Of a DNA stretch of 64,000 nucleotides, positions 43,414 through 55,010 are shown piece after piece (position 1 is the first letter of the stretch; every line of letters starts with the position of its first letter). The DNA comes from Neocallimastix lanati (nom. inval.). Lineage: Eukaryota > Neocallimastigomycota > Neocallimastigomycetes > Neocallimastigales > Neocallimastigaceae. The notes beneath the pieces are model-generated. The model did not search any database. It worked only from the letters and a program-made list of their open reading frames with translations, and was not told the origin of the DNA. Where the stretch lies: NCBI GenBank assembly GCA_016946835.1, contig JACVTC010000171.1, positions 62,001 through 126,000 of the forward strand. Reading direction: 5' to 3'. A program made the position numbers and the translations under genes.

Positions 43414-43729
43414 TTTCAATTCTTAATTCTTTTACATTAATAGTCAAATTTTTTTTTATTGTAAAATCAAAATAAAATTAAGTTAATAAAATTAGGTAAA
43501 TTATAATCATGTAAAATTTTAATAAATTTAATAAAAAAAAGAATATTCTAAAAGTTATAACAATTGTAATATTTCAATTCTTAATTCTTTTACATTAATA
43601 GTCAAATTTTTTTTTATTGTAAAATCAAAATAAAATTAAGTTAATAAAATTAGGTAAATTATAATCATGTAAAATTTTAATAAATTTAATAAAAAAAAGA
43701 ATATTCTAAAAGTTATAACAATTGTAATA
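43414..43729. repeat. Perfect 158-bp tandem duplication
   Basis: 43414-43571 and 43572-43729 are identical on inspection. Each starts 'tttcaattcttaattctttt' and ends 'acaattgtaata'. No coding content is seen. Confidence 0.95.
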
Positions 43730-44112
43730 TATTTTAATACACAATAAAATTTATTTTTAATGGAATTTTTTTTTTTTAAACAAAAAAAATTCTTCATAAA
43801 ATTAATAATAATAGTAATATCAATTTTTTTTTTTTTTTTACATATAACCTATAGATGGAGTAGGGTTAATTTAGTCTTATTAATTGGAATAATTTAAGCC
43901 CCATATCAAGAAATATTATTAATTCAACCCTAAAATACTACTTGAACTCTTTCTTTAAACAAAATAATTTTACTTTAATTTATTTACTTAAATATATGTA
44001 TATTATCATTCATTCATTCACTAAATAGTCATTATTTTAAATTAGAATAATATTAATATTATGTTTATTATGTATAATTATTATATTTATTATATAATCA
44101 TTTAATAAATCA

Positions 44113-44198
44113 GAATAAAATTCTTTAATTTTTTTATTAAAAATTTAAATTATTTGAATAAAATTCTTTAATTTTTTTATTAAAAATTTAAATTATTT
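44113..44198. repeat. 43-bp tandem duplication
   Basis: 44113-44155 and 44156-44198 share 'gaataaaattctttaatttt' through 'aatttaaattattt' without visible change. Confidence 0.92.
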
Positions 44199-44368
44199 GA
44201 AGTTGTAATATTTATTATTGTTAGTATATTTTATTGATTTGAATGAGGTCTTTTTGAATAAAATTTTATATATTATAATATATAAAAAGCTTATAAAGTT
44301 AAAATTTAATTAATATATAATTACACAATAATAATATTCATTTTAATTTCATTGCTAGATATAATCTT

Positions 44369-45027
44369 ATTTTATTTTATTTTATTTTATTTTATTTTAT
44401 TTTATTTTATTTTATTTTATTTTATTTTATTTTATTTTATTTTATTTTATTTTATTTTATTTTATTTTATTTTATTTTATTTTATTTTATTTTATTTTAT
44501 TATATTTTATTTTATTTTATTTTATTTTATTTTATTTTATTCAATCTGTACTTCATATTTATATTTCTACTATTTATTTTATTTTATTTTATTCCATCTG
44601 TACTTCATATTTATATTTCTACTATTTATTTTATTTTATTTTATTCCATCTGTACTTTATATTAAATATTCTACTATTTATTTTATTTTATTTTATTCCA
44701 TCTGTACTTTATATTAAATATTCTACTATTTATTTTATTTTATTTTATTCAATCTGTACTTTATATTAAATATTCTACTATTTATTTTATTTTATTTTAT
44801 TCCATCTGTACTTTATATTAAATATTCTACTATTTATTTTATTTTATTTTATTCAATCTGTACTTTATATTAAATATTCTACTATTTATTTTATTTTATT
44901 TTATTCAATCTGTACTTTATATTAAATATTCTACTATTTATTTTATTTTATTTTATTCAATCTGTACTTTATATTAAATATTCTACTATTTATTTTATTT
45001 TATTTTATTTTATTTTATTTTATTTTA
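44369..45027 (-). repeat. Minisatellite, 9 copies at a fixed 52-bp period, flanked by (TTTTA)n
   Basis: This is the reverse complement of the minisatellite at 3.5-4.2 kb. Cores starting 'tc(a/c)atctgtact' lie at 44541, 44593, 44645, 44697, 44749, 44801, 44853, 44905 and 44957, exactly 52 bp apart, each with three TTTTA units. The first two cores carry the same variant ('tttatatttctacta') found in the first unit of the other array. A long (TTTTA)n run precedes (44369-44540) and a short one follows. Confidence 0.95.
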
Positions 45028-45059
45028 TAAAAAAGAGGAACAAAAAAATATTTATTTAA

Positions 45060-45560
45060 TTTCAGATTTCTACTTAACACCTTTTAATGCGTTTAAATAT
45101 GTGAAATATATATGAAAAACAAGTTTCCAAAGAATTAAAACATATTGTAATATAATCAATATATAAGTCGCAATGAATTAATACACGAGCATTTAATTTA
45201 GAATAATTAAATGACACTATATCATAAAATATGTTAATAAAGTTGACATAATTATAAGTCATAAATTCATGACTATTAACAAACTGAAAATCTCAACTAA
45301 CTCTTATAAAGATTTTTAATTATTTATCGGACACAGCATTATGTTATTTCAAAGAGAAATAAATTGGAATTTTATGATGATAATGCTCATTATGTAAATT
45401 AAAGGAAGATTAATAAGACTAATCGAACATTTGTAATGATCAAAATTGCGAAATTGAAGAAATACGTTAATAAAAGATTATTACCACAAGTTAAAAATAA
45501 AATATATGGCAATATCGATTCAATATAGAAAAAATTCGCTTAAACATAAATTAAAAGTCA
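45060..45560 (-). repeat. Interspersed repeat, copy B (inverted)
   Basis: The reverse complement matches copy C (12640-13112) over its whole length: 'gtttaagcg', 'acataatgagca', 'ataattatgtcaa', 'aattattctaaattaaatg', 'ttcacatat'. It also matches copy A (1-305). The 62-codon frame at 45262-45074 is the longest open stretch in the family. As at the left end of the window, the 'tagtagaa'-oriented minisatellite lies downstream of it in the same relative orientation. Confidence 0.7.
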
Positions 45561-46828
45561 TGCATTATACTTAATATAAATAAATATTAAATAATATAAA
45601 TTTATAAATTTTTAATTATTTAAAATAAATAATTATAAATAATATAAATTTTTAAATTTTTAATTATTTAAAATATAAAGAATAATAATCTTCATTATTC
45701 AAGCATTATATGAAATTTAATATGTAAAAATTTAGTATTTAAACAATTAATCTATGTAAAAGTATATAGAAATTAATAATTTTTTATTTGTGAATAAAAA
45801 TAAATATTTGTTAACAATAAAACATTTCATTTTTTATTTGTAAATATTTATTTATATATGAAATACATATAATTTTAACTATTGATATATTATTAGTAAT
45901 AGAACAATTTTGAAAATTAGTTGATATTATATGGTAGGTTTAATTCTAAATATAACATTTCATTACAAGAATTTATTTTACATTAAACATAATATTTTAT
46001 GTAGATACTAATAATAACTAAATTCATGAAAGTAATATTAAAAAGATATGTTTAAATTACCATATATAGTAAAATATTATATTAAATAAATGTTATGATG
46101 AAATATTAAGTTAAATGTTTTTTTATATGAATTCTAATAATAAATAAACTTAATTCATGAATGAAATAATATTAATATATATAAATTACTTTATAAAGTA
46201 AATTTATTAAAAAAATGATAAGATGAATGAATAAATAAATAAATCAATTATTATTATTAAAATAAAATTTAATATTATTTTAATATATTTTTTTTTCCAT
46301 GATCCAAATATAAAACAATGTCTTTTTTTTTTTTTACTTTTATTTAAATATTTCAATTATGGAAAAAAAAATATATATATATTAATTTAAATATATTAAA
46401 AACTCTTTTCCATTTAACCATTTGGAAAATTGAAATTTTTAATATTTTAATTAAATATTGTTATTATATTATTAATTATAATATACATTTAACTACATAT
46501 ATATAGAATAAAAATTGAAAAATTAGACAAAACAAAATATTTACATTACAATAGAAATAAAATTTTATTAAAAATTATTAACAAAACGAATATGGTATTA
46601 CAAGAACATTATTTAATCATATGATATATTAAATTAATTATTGTATTTTATTTATATAATCATAATTAATAAAGTTAAATACTATTAAAAAAATAGTATT
46701 TAACTTTATTTTTATATATTATTAATTTAATTTATTTATATTATTTTATAATCAATAAAATAAAAAAACATTAAATTTTACTTTTTCTATATATTAAATT
46801 TAATCTAAAATATTAAAAATTAAAGTTT
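45561..46828. other. A/T-rich intergenic stretch
   Basis: No gene is supported. A ~45-bp imperfect tandem repeat lies at about 45580-45680 ('aaatttttaattatttaaaa' twice). Confidence 0.5.
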
Positions 46829-47130
46829 TATAGTTTTTACATAGCTACACAAATTCTCATTCTTTTTTTTTTTGTTTGTTTTTTCTTTTTTAAGGTAATT
46901 ATATTATTCAAAACTTCTGAAGTATTTTTAATATAAAACGAATTTAAATAATTAGACAAATATAAATATAGACTCTAATATAGTTTTTACATAGTTACAC
47001 AAATTCTAGTCCTTTTTTTTTTGTTTGTTTATTTTTTTCTTTTTTTAAAGTAATTATTCAATACTCCTGAAGTATTTATAATATAAATCGAATTTAAATA
47101 ATTAGACATATTTAAATATATACTCTAATT
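46829..47130 (+). promoter_or_regulatory. 150-bp direct duplication upstream of the hexose transporter
   Basis: The unit starting 'tagtttttacatag(c/t)tacac' begins at 46831 and again at 46981 (period 150 bp). It includes a T-rich tract, 'cttctgaagtatt/ctcctgaagtatt' and 'cgaatttaaataattagaca'. Divergence is moderate. It lies 150-450 bp upstream of the start codon, where upstream activating sites would be expected; the regulatory role is an inference. Confidence 0.6.
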
Positions 47131-47181
47131 TAATATTTCTATATAACGAATATATATATTATTGTTCTTTAGAGTATTTCC

Positions 47182-47189
47182 TATAAAAA
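47182..47189 (+). promoter_or_regulatory. TATA box of the hexose transporter gene
   Basis: 'tataaaaa', set in 'cctataaaaagaac' 91 bp upstream of the ATG, stands out from the surrounding sequence and is at a usual distance for a short leader. Confidence 0.5.
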
Positions 47190-47279
47190 GAACAATTTTT
47201 TCCAATTTTTTTTGGAAATTATATTATTATTAAATAATTAATAATATAAATAATTTAAGTATATTTAAAAAATAAAAAA

Positions 47280-48809
47280 ATGAATAGTTTTCAATTTTTA
47301 GTTGCACTTACTGCCTCATTTGGTGGTCTTCTTTTCGGTTATGAAGTTGGTGTCATGAATGTCGTCCTTGTTATGGACGCTTTCCGTATTTTCTTCAAGT
47401 TCCACAGTTGGAATGGTTCTGCTCTTGATGAAAATGGTAAAGAAACTACAGACAAATCTAAAATGATGTACCGTAAGTTAGATGAAGCTAAGAACAAGGC
47501 TACTCTTGAAGGTCTTATTACCTCAAGTTTCGTCCTTGGTGCCCTCTGTGGTGCTCTTATGGCTACTTACCTTGGTGAAAAGTACGGTCGTCAAAAAACT
47601 ATTATGATTGGTGCCTGTATTTTCACATGTGGTGCTATCATTCAAGGTATTTCTGCTCGTCACTGGGCTATGATTGCCGTTGGTCGTCTTATCACTGGTC
47701 TTTCCATTGGTTGTAATGGTGTCCTTTGTCCAACTTACATTTCTGAAGTTGCTCCAGCCAAGATCAGAGGTACTCTTTCTTCTTGCTACCAACTTATGAC
47801 TACTTTCGGTATTATTGTAGCTGCCATCATTAACTCTATTGTCTGGTACTTCACTAACTCAACTCCAAAAGGTTTAGGTGATACTGCTGCCAGAGCTAAT
47901 CAACACATGTGGGACGAAGTTCCAAACTTTGAATGGAGATTTGCTCTTTTATTCCAAATTATTCCAGGTCTTGGTCTTGCTATTCTTATGAGTTTCCTTC
48001 CAAAGTCTCCACGTTGGTTATGTTCCAAGGATCGTGATGAAGAAGCTCTTCAAGTTTTAGCTAAGCTTAATGCTGCTTCTACCGAAGATGAACTTGTACA
48101 AAGTGAACTTAAGGCTATCCAAGAAGATGTTGCTGCTACTCGTGCTGCTGGTTCTTCTTCCTTCGGTGAACTTTTCTCACCAGTTATTCGTCGTCGTACC
48201 TTCATTACTTTCTTAATGCAACTTTTCCAACAATGGACTGGTATTAATGTTATTATGTACTACCAATCTCAAATTTATGATGAAATTGGTTTCTCTAAAT
48301 TCATGTCTACTGTTGTTCTTCCAATTATCAACAACTTTGTCAACTTCATTTCTACCTTCCCAGGTATGTGGGGTATTGAAAGATTAGGTCGTAAGACTTT
48401 ATTAGTTATCGGTGCTCTTATGATGATGGTCTTCCACATCTCAACCTGGGCTTGTTCTACCCAAACTAATAATGGTAAGGTCTGGCAATATCTTGCTGTA
48501 GCTTCTGTCTTCTTATTCGTCTTCTCCTTCGCCTGGACCTGGGGTCCAGTTCCATGGGTTTACCAAGCTGAAGTTTTCCCACTTCGTGTTAGAGTTAAGG
48601 GTTCAGCTGTTGGTACCGTTTCTAACTTCCTTAACAACTGGATTATTGCTTTCGTTGGTCCAGCTCTTATGAAGGCCTGGTCTACAAAGACTTTCCTTCT
48701 TTTCGCTGCTGCTTGTCTCCTTGCCTGGATTTACTCTCAATTCTACGTAATTGAATGTAAGGGTCTTAGTATTGATGAAATGGATGCTAAGATGGCTGGT
48801 AAGGCTTAA
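47280..48809 (+). CDS. MFS hexose transporter
   Basis: An intronless 509-residue member of the sugar porter family of the major facilitator superfamily, expected to have 12 membrane helices in the plasma membrane. Signature motifs are in place: 'LFGYEVGVMN' (18-27), the loop 2-3 motif 'GEKYGRQK' (99-106), 'ISEVAPAKIRG' (154-164), 'PKSPRW' (241-246), 'QQWTGINVIMYYQ' (317-329), 'ERLGRKT' in the second half, 'WGPVPWVYQAEVFPLRVR' and the C-terminal 'CKGLSIDEMD', which replaces the usual PETKG. It imports glucose or a related hexose by facilitated diffusion or H+ symport; specificity cannot be read from the sequence. Codons end in C, G or T far more than in its neighbours (many GGT, CTT, GTC, TTC, AAG), as expected for a highly expressed gene. 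It has a TATA box and duplicated upstream region. Confidence 0.95.
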   Translation: MNSFQFLVALTASFGGLLFGYEVGVMNVVLVMDAFRIFFKFHSWNGSALDENGKETTDKSKMMYRKLDEAKNKATLEGLITSSFVLGALCGALMATYLGEKYGRQKTIMIGACIFTCGAIIQGISARHWAMIAVGRLITGLSIGCNGVLCPTYISEVAPAKIRGTLSSCYQLMTTFGIIVAAIINSIVWYFTNSTPKGLGDTAARANQHMWDEVPNFEWRFALLFQIIPGLGLAILMSFLPKSPRWLCSKDRDEEALQVLAKLNAASTEDELVQSELKAIQEDVAATRAAGSSSFGELFSPVIRRRTFITFLMQLFQQWTGINVIMYYQSQIYDEIGFSKFMSTVVLPIINNFVNFISTFPGMWGIERLGRKTLLVIGALMMMVFHISTWACSTQTNNGKVWQYLAVASVFLFVFSFAWTWGPVPWVYQAEVFPLRVRVKGSAVGTVSNFLNNWIIAFVGPALMKAWSTKTFLLFAAACLLAWIYSQFYVIECKGLSIDEMDAKMAGKA

Positions 48810-49484
48810 ATAGATGATCTAATAAATAATTATTAAGATAATCATAAAAAAGTAGAAAAAAAAAAGTAGTATCTATAAATAAACTACAAGAAAAGAAAGA
48901 TGATGCAACTAATTGAAAATTATATTTTTATTTTTAATTGAAATTTTAAAATTAAATTTTAAGATTATATAATTTATAATAAGTTAGATTTATTTAATGT
49001 TTTTAATTTTTTAATTTTTTTTTACAAGTTCAAAAATAATTCGAATTTATTAATACAAAAATATAATTTAATCATAGTAATAAATTTAATATAAAATATG
49101 AATTTAAAAGTATACATGTAATTTTTTATTAAAATATTTAAAAATAAAAAAAAATAAAATAAATAAACATTAAAAAAAAAAATAAAAAAAATAAAATGAA
49201 AAAATTATATGTCTTTATATTAAGAATTAGTAACTTTTAATTTTAAAAAAAAAAAATAAATTGAAAATATAATTTATTAATAATAAATTAATATTTTCAA
49301 ATTATTTATATATATATTATAATAATAAAAAAATTTTTTTTCTATGTACAAATTATATAAAATATATACTTTTTTTTTTTTATGATAATTTTTATTATTT
49401 AATTATAAATTATGTGTATATATAAATTTTTTTATTATTAATTTAAAAAAAATTTTTTATGATAATTTTTATTATTTAATTATA

Positions 49485-49961
49485 AATTATGAGTATTGGA
49501 ATGTTAATTTTCAATTAAACATTCTGAAGTAAAAAAAAAAAATTATATATATATGTCATTTATAATAGTTGAATAAATGAATATATAAAACAGAAAAATA
49601 TTAATTTAATAAATTAAACTTGTAATTATAGAAATTAAATTAATATTGTACCAAAAACAAATAATATAATAATTTATAAAAGATTTTTTAATTTTCATAT
49701 CCTTTAAAATTAACATTCCAATACTCATAATTTATAATTAAATTATGAGTATTGGAATGTTAATTTTCAATTAAACATTCTGAAGTAAAAAAAAAAAATT
49801 ATATATATATGTCATTTATAATAGTTGAATAAATGAATATATAAAACAGAAAAATATTAATTTAATAAATTAAACTTGTAATTATAGAAATTAAATTAAT
49901 ATTGTACCAAAAACAAATAATATAATAATTTATAAAAGATTTTTTAATTTTCATATCCTTT
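49485..49961. repeat. 221-bp direct repeat (two copies) joined by a palindrome
   Basis: 49485-49705 and 49741-49961 appear identical ('aattatgagtattggaatgt' ... 'aattttcatatccttt'). A partial, slightly altered third copy of the right part follows ('attatagaaattaaattaat' ... 'gttttttaattttca'). The 35-bp spacer plus the start of copy 2 forms the perfect 27-bp inverted repeat. Confidence 0.92.
49706..49767. repeat. Perfect 27-bp inverted repeat, 8-nt spacer
   Basis: Arms 49706-49732 and 49741-49767 are exact reverse complements around 'tataatta'. The right arm is the start of copy 2 of the 221-bp repeat, and the same sequence begins copy 1 at 49485. Confidence 0.95.
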
Positions 49962-50470
49962 TACAATATATTAATTATAGAAATTAAATTAATTAATATT
50001 GTACCAAAAACAAATAATATAATAATTTACAAAAGGTTTTTTAATTTTCAAATCTTTTTACAATATATTAACATATAAAAAAAATAATAATAATAATAAT
50101 TATTTTACATTAAATTTATTGAATAAAAAAATTTTCCACTAATATTATTTTTTAATATATCTTAAGAAATTCAATTCATGTGAAACAATTAACTTTTATA
50201 TTCAGTAAACTTAAATGTTAATATTTTATATATAATTCTTTGGTATACAATTCTTATAATCAATTCACATTAAATAGAAATTAAGTCAGTGGTTTCTACT
50301 GCTTCGGTAATCATATGAACAATTATAGCCTTATTTTTATCCATGACCTTAATTTTTGGTCCTCTAGCAAACTAATGGCTCAAGTTATTAGTAAGATCCC
50401 TAACTACTATGAAATTATTCCATATATTAAAAAACTTTTTTCTCCAAGGTATGGTTCATACTTCATTATT

Positions 50471-50754
50471 AGGGTTAATAAACACAAAAAATTTCTCAAC
50501 TTTTTTGATGTTTTAAATTTCTTAAAAGATAAAATTCCTGAAACAGCTAAAATTAACTGGTCCTTGTGTAATAAACTTAAACTAAAGAATAAGTCAAGAA
50601 AATCTAATAATATTAGGGTTAATAAACACAAAAATTTTCTCAACTTTTTTGATGTTTTAAATTTCTTAAAAGATAAAATTCCTGAAACAGCTAAAATTAA
50701 CTGGTCCTTGTGTAATAAACTTAAACTAAAGAATAAGTCAAGAAAATCTAATAA
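50471..50754 (+). repeat. In-frame 144-bp tandem duplication in the LINE frame
   Basis: The unit starts 'agggttaataaacacaaaa' at 50471 and 50615 (144 bp, 48 codons), so the protein repeats 'FLNFFDVLNFLKDKIPETAK' twice without a frame change. The copies are almost identical. Confidence 0.95.
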
Positions 50755-50755
50755 C

Positions 50756-50927
50756 ATTGATGTTGAACTTAATCCTATAGCAAAAGATTTTTTCTCTAGC
50801 CATCTAAATTCAAATTCTTCTTTCTTTAATCTTTATATTACATTGATGTTGAACTTAATCCTATAACAAAAGATTTTTTCTCTAGCCATCTAAATTCAAA
50901 TTCTTCTTTCTTTAATCTCTGTGTAAG
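50756..50927 (+). repeat. Frame-breaking 86-bp tandem duplication in the LINE frame
   Basis: The unit starts 'attgatgttgaacttaatcc' at 50756 and 50842. 86 is not a multiple of 3, so the first copy runs to a stop at 50864-50866 and only the second copy joins the endonuclease frame. Confidence 0.93.
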
Positions 50928-51699
50928 TTGGAATATTATCGGTTGGAATACTGAAAAGCCTGATGGTATTTTATACCTCAACTCTACTTTTAAACCTATA
51001 TGTATCTGTTTACAAGAAACTAGAAAAAGGAAATATCTTCCAAAAGATGTTTCATCGCCATTAATTTTAAATTATAGCTCAGTTTTTCTTAGAGCTAATC
51101 CTAAAACCCCTGGTATGAGGGGACTCTTTATTGGCGTTCATTCTTCGTGCTCTTTCTTCCAAGAACCGCTTTTATACAAATATATCATTTCAGTAAATAT
51201 TACTTCTTTCTGGAATCAAAAATTTTATCACATAATTATTTTTCAATCTTAGCGAATGACCTCGATTCTCATTACAATATGCTCACGGCTGATGAAATGG
51301 TAGAAAATTTAATCAATACAGCAAATAATATCGGGAAAGATATTAAGGCTTTCATTCCATCAAATTTAAAAGGCTCTGCTTTTCATTGTCTTTATTACAT
51401 TAAAAAACTGTCTCATGAAAAACATATTGCATTTTGAAATATTATGCCTTACTTTAACTGTGAAAATGTTGATAATTACCTTGAACAATCTAATAAATAT
51501 GAAAAACTTTGCAAATTAATAAAGAAGACAAAGAGTAAATTTCGTTCTGCTAGATATATATTTCATCAATGAAAAACAACAAAGCACCCGGCCCTGATGA
51601 TATCCCAATCGAATTCTACAAAGCTCTATTTTGCAATTAAGAATTACATAAAAATATGTTAATTTATTTAATAAAGCACATGAAGTGTATTCTCTTCCT

Positions 51700-51701
51700 A
51701 A

Positions 51702-51746
<45 letters not shown>
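51700..51746 (+). repeat. A run downstream of the LINE fragment
   Basis: About 41 consecutive A. It could be a retroposed poly(A) tail of the truncated element, but A runs are common here. Confidence 0.7.
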
Positions 51747-51750
<4 letters not shown>

Positions 51751-51827
51751 TATATATAAAATATATGCTTTTCATTAGATAATTTTCTTAATGTAAGTAG
51801 GGCAATGAAATAATGAACTGTAGATTT

Positions 51828-52190
51828 TTAGGAACTTATTACATGAATTTCATCACCTAATTTATCAGTCGAAATAAAAAATTTCTTTACTATTGAGTCC
51901 AGATTATCATTATATTTAAATTCATCCAGTGGACATGTGAATTTATTATGAGTGAAAAATGCTTCATGTTTATCCCGACAAATATGACTAGACCATTTAA
52001 TCTTCTTATCAGAAAGTGAAGTAATAAAACCATCAGGAGATTTTTTTTTACAAGAAAGAAGGGGTAAATGGTCAGAGATATTATTAAAAAAGAGTTGCAT
52101 AAAGAAGCAATTATAAAAAATAATCTCTTAATTTATCGTTAACCACTATAAAGTCAATACAAGAATTCTTTTCCAACCATTAGATCAAGT
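51828..52190 (-). pseudogene. Second LINE fragment (endonuclease C-terminus and linker), inverted
   Basis: On the minus strand 'NSCIDFIVVNDKLRDY' (about 52170-52120) is followed, after a frameshift, by a 90-codon open frame starting 'MQLFFNNISDHLPLLSCKKK'. I-D-F-I and S-D-H-L-P are the final motifs of APE-type LINE endonucleases. The linker 'KYNDNLDSIVKKFFISTDKL' resembles the linker of the plus-strand fragment, so the two are related elements lying tail to tail. Confidence 0.75.
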
Positions 52191-53279
<1,089 letters not shown>

Positions 53280-53642
53280 TGATAATCATTTATGCCAAAA
53301 ATATTTACTAAAATATAACAAAGAAATAGATAGTGTGGAGATCGTTAAACTCTCCCTTGAACCAGGAGAAATATTATCAAGAGATTTAATTTTTATAGAT
53401 TCGTTGTGTGAAGAACGACTAATTACTATTTATGTAAGATATACTAGAAGGAACTAGTAATAGAGGTTTTTTCTTTGCCATGTAGATTCGATGTTGACTT
53501 TCTTGGTGGTGAAGGTTTTTTTTTTTTTTTTTCTTACAATATCAATCAAAGAGTAACTCAAGAAAGCTACTAACAAATGCTATAGTGCTAGTAAGGTAAT
53601 CTACAAGGCTAACTATAATACTTTAAATAATATTAAAATCTG

Positions 53643-53675
<33 letters not shown>

Positions 53676-54300
53676 CTGTTTTTTTTTTTAGACAAGAAAA
53701 AAAATACACTTCTGATACTTTGTTAAATAGATAAAATAGATAATTATATTATATATTACATTCAAAAAAAAAAAAAGGTTTGTAATTAATAATAGAAAAT
53801 TTAATGTAATAAAGAATAATGATAAGCTAAAATGTTAAAAGAAATATATAATTCCAGTGTAATATATACAATATATTAGTAACATAATCGCCATTTAAAT
53901 CAAAAAATAAAAAAGTGACATCTAAAGAAATGAATATATTCATTTCTTTAAAATAGATAGTATGGTGTTTACTATATTTTCCCACTGAAAATACAGAAAG
54001 ATTATCATTAAAGAGAACTACTCTCTATCGATTCTAGACTGTTAGTATTTGTATTTGAAATATACACAATAGGATCATTAATAGTTTTGTTCCTATGCCA
54101 TGTCGGTATGACGTAAGCACTCCTGGTACTAAAAGATTTCTTACTAAATCGATCAAAAAAATTTACTCAAGAAAGTTCTTAATGATAAGTATTGTTTTAG
54201 CAAGATAACGCGCAAACCTCGCAATATTCGGAAACCGTAGACCCCTGTGAACTGTTTAAGAGTTGTTCACTTAAATGTCTCCATCCCCCTAATATCGAAT
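53280..54300 (-). repeat. Two diverged copies of an unclassified dispersed repeat
   Basis: About 53310-53600 and 53940-54190 share the same block order: 'ataga.agta/tgtgg', then '(tttg/tatg)ccatgt' followed by a G/C-richer stretch, 'atc(a)atcaaa', 'ctcaagaaag' and 'gctagtaa/ttagcaa'. On the minus strand they encode comparable broken peptides ('RKSTSNLHGKEKTSI' versus 'RSAYVIPTWHRNKTI'). The repeat is probably mobile-element coding debris, possibly LINE-related; the family is unknown. Confidence 0.4.
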
Positions 54301-54410
54301 TGTAGCTCATCTAAAGATGAAATTCCACCAAGAAGGAATATGTAAATACATTCGAACGTCCGATGAATTTTTTTTTTTTTTACGGCTTCAATAATTACGA
54401 ACTTTAAATT

Positions 54411-54632
<222 letters not shown>

Positions 54633-54879
54633 ATTAATTAATTAATAAATTACATGAATATTTTTCTATTTAAAAAAACACACAATGAATAAAAAAAATA
54701 AATATTATTTGATCAATTTGAACATAATAATATTTTGAATAGCAATGTGAAATAAAAAGTAATATTCAAAATAAATAAAGTGCGTATAAATAAATTCAAA
54801 AAAAAGTTCATATGAAATGAACCTCCTCCAAGAATATATGATTTCCGTTTAAAGGGAGTTCATATTCCAGATTAAGGTT

Positions 54880-55010
54880 TGAATTGATAACCTAAAAAAA
54901 AAAATTATGGTCCTTTCCTTCAGAGGCATTGACCCTGCTAGCCTGACTTAACCTAATTTTCAGCTTTGTCACTCATGACTAGTTTGCTTAAAAAATTCAA
55001 CCACTGCTAA
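54880..55010 (-). pseudogene. LINE C-terminal tail, extra diverged copy
   Basis: On the minus strand 'RLSQASRVNASEGKDHNF' matches 'TVRQASRASATNEDHNF' at about 55448-55500. This is therefore a second, more decayed copy of the same protein end, lying about 560 bp further along. Confidence 0.6.

Larger units (their letters stand above)
48810..50290. other. Intergenic region with a duplicated block and palindrome
   Basis: No gene is supported. It includes the 221-bp direct repeat and 27-bp palindrome listed below, a third partial copy at about 49970-50068, and a repeated 'atgataatttttattattta' block near 49381 and 49459. Confidence 0.5.
50291..51650 (+). pseudogene. LINE-type retrotransposon fragment (N-terminal region, endonuclease, start of RT)
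   Basis: A plus-strand non-LTR element remnant. An N-terminal frame (50315-50866) of unknown function leads, after correcting an 86-bp duplication, into an APE-type endonuclease: 'LCVSWNIIGWN' and 'PICICLQETRKRKYL' (the Asn/Gln-Glu core), then 'GMRGLFIGVHSSC'. The middle and C-terminal endonuclease parts are deleted, and a frameshift near 51180-51240 leads to a linker ('LANDLDSHYNMLTADEMVEN', 51270-51437) and, after further stops, the start of reverse transcriptase 'NNKAPGPDDIPIEFYKAL' (about 51572-51630). The rest of RT is missing. A pure A run of about 41 nt follows at 51706-51746. The element is dead. Confidence 0.8.

Noticed and set aside
44352-44717. 121-codon plus-strand frame
   Set aside because: Translated (TTTTA)n and minisatellite.
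47523-47792. Minus-strand 89-codon frame
   Set aside because: Antisense shadow of the hexose transporter.
50407-50757. Minus-strand 116-codon frame
   Set aside because: Antisense shadow of the LINE frame; its periodicity simply mirrors the 144-bp duplication.
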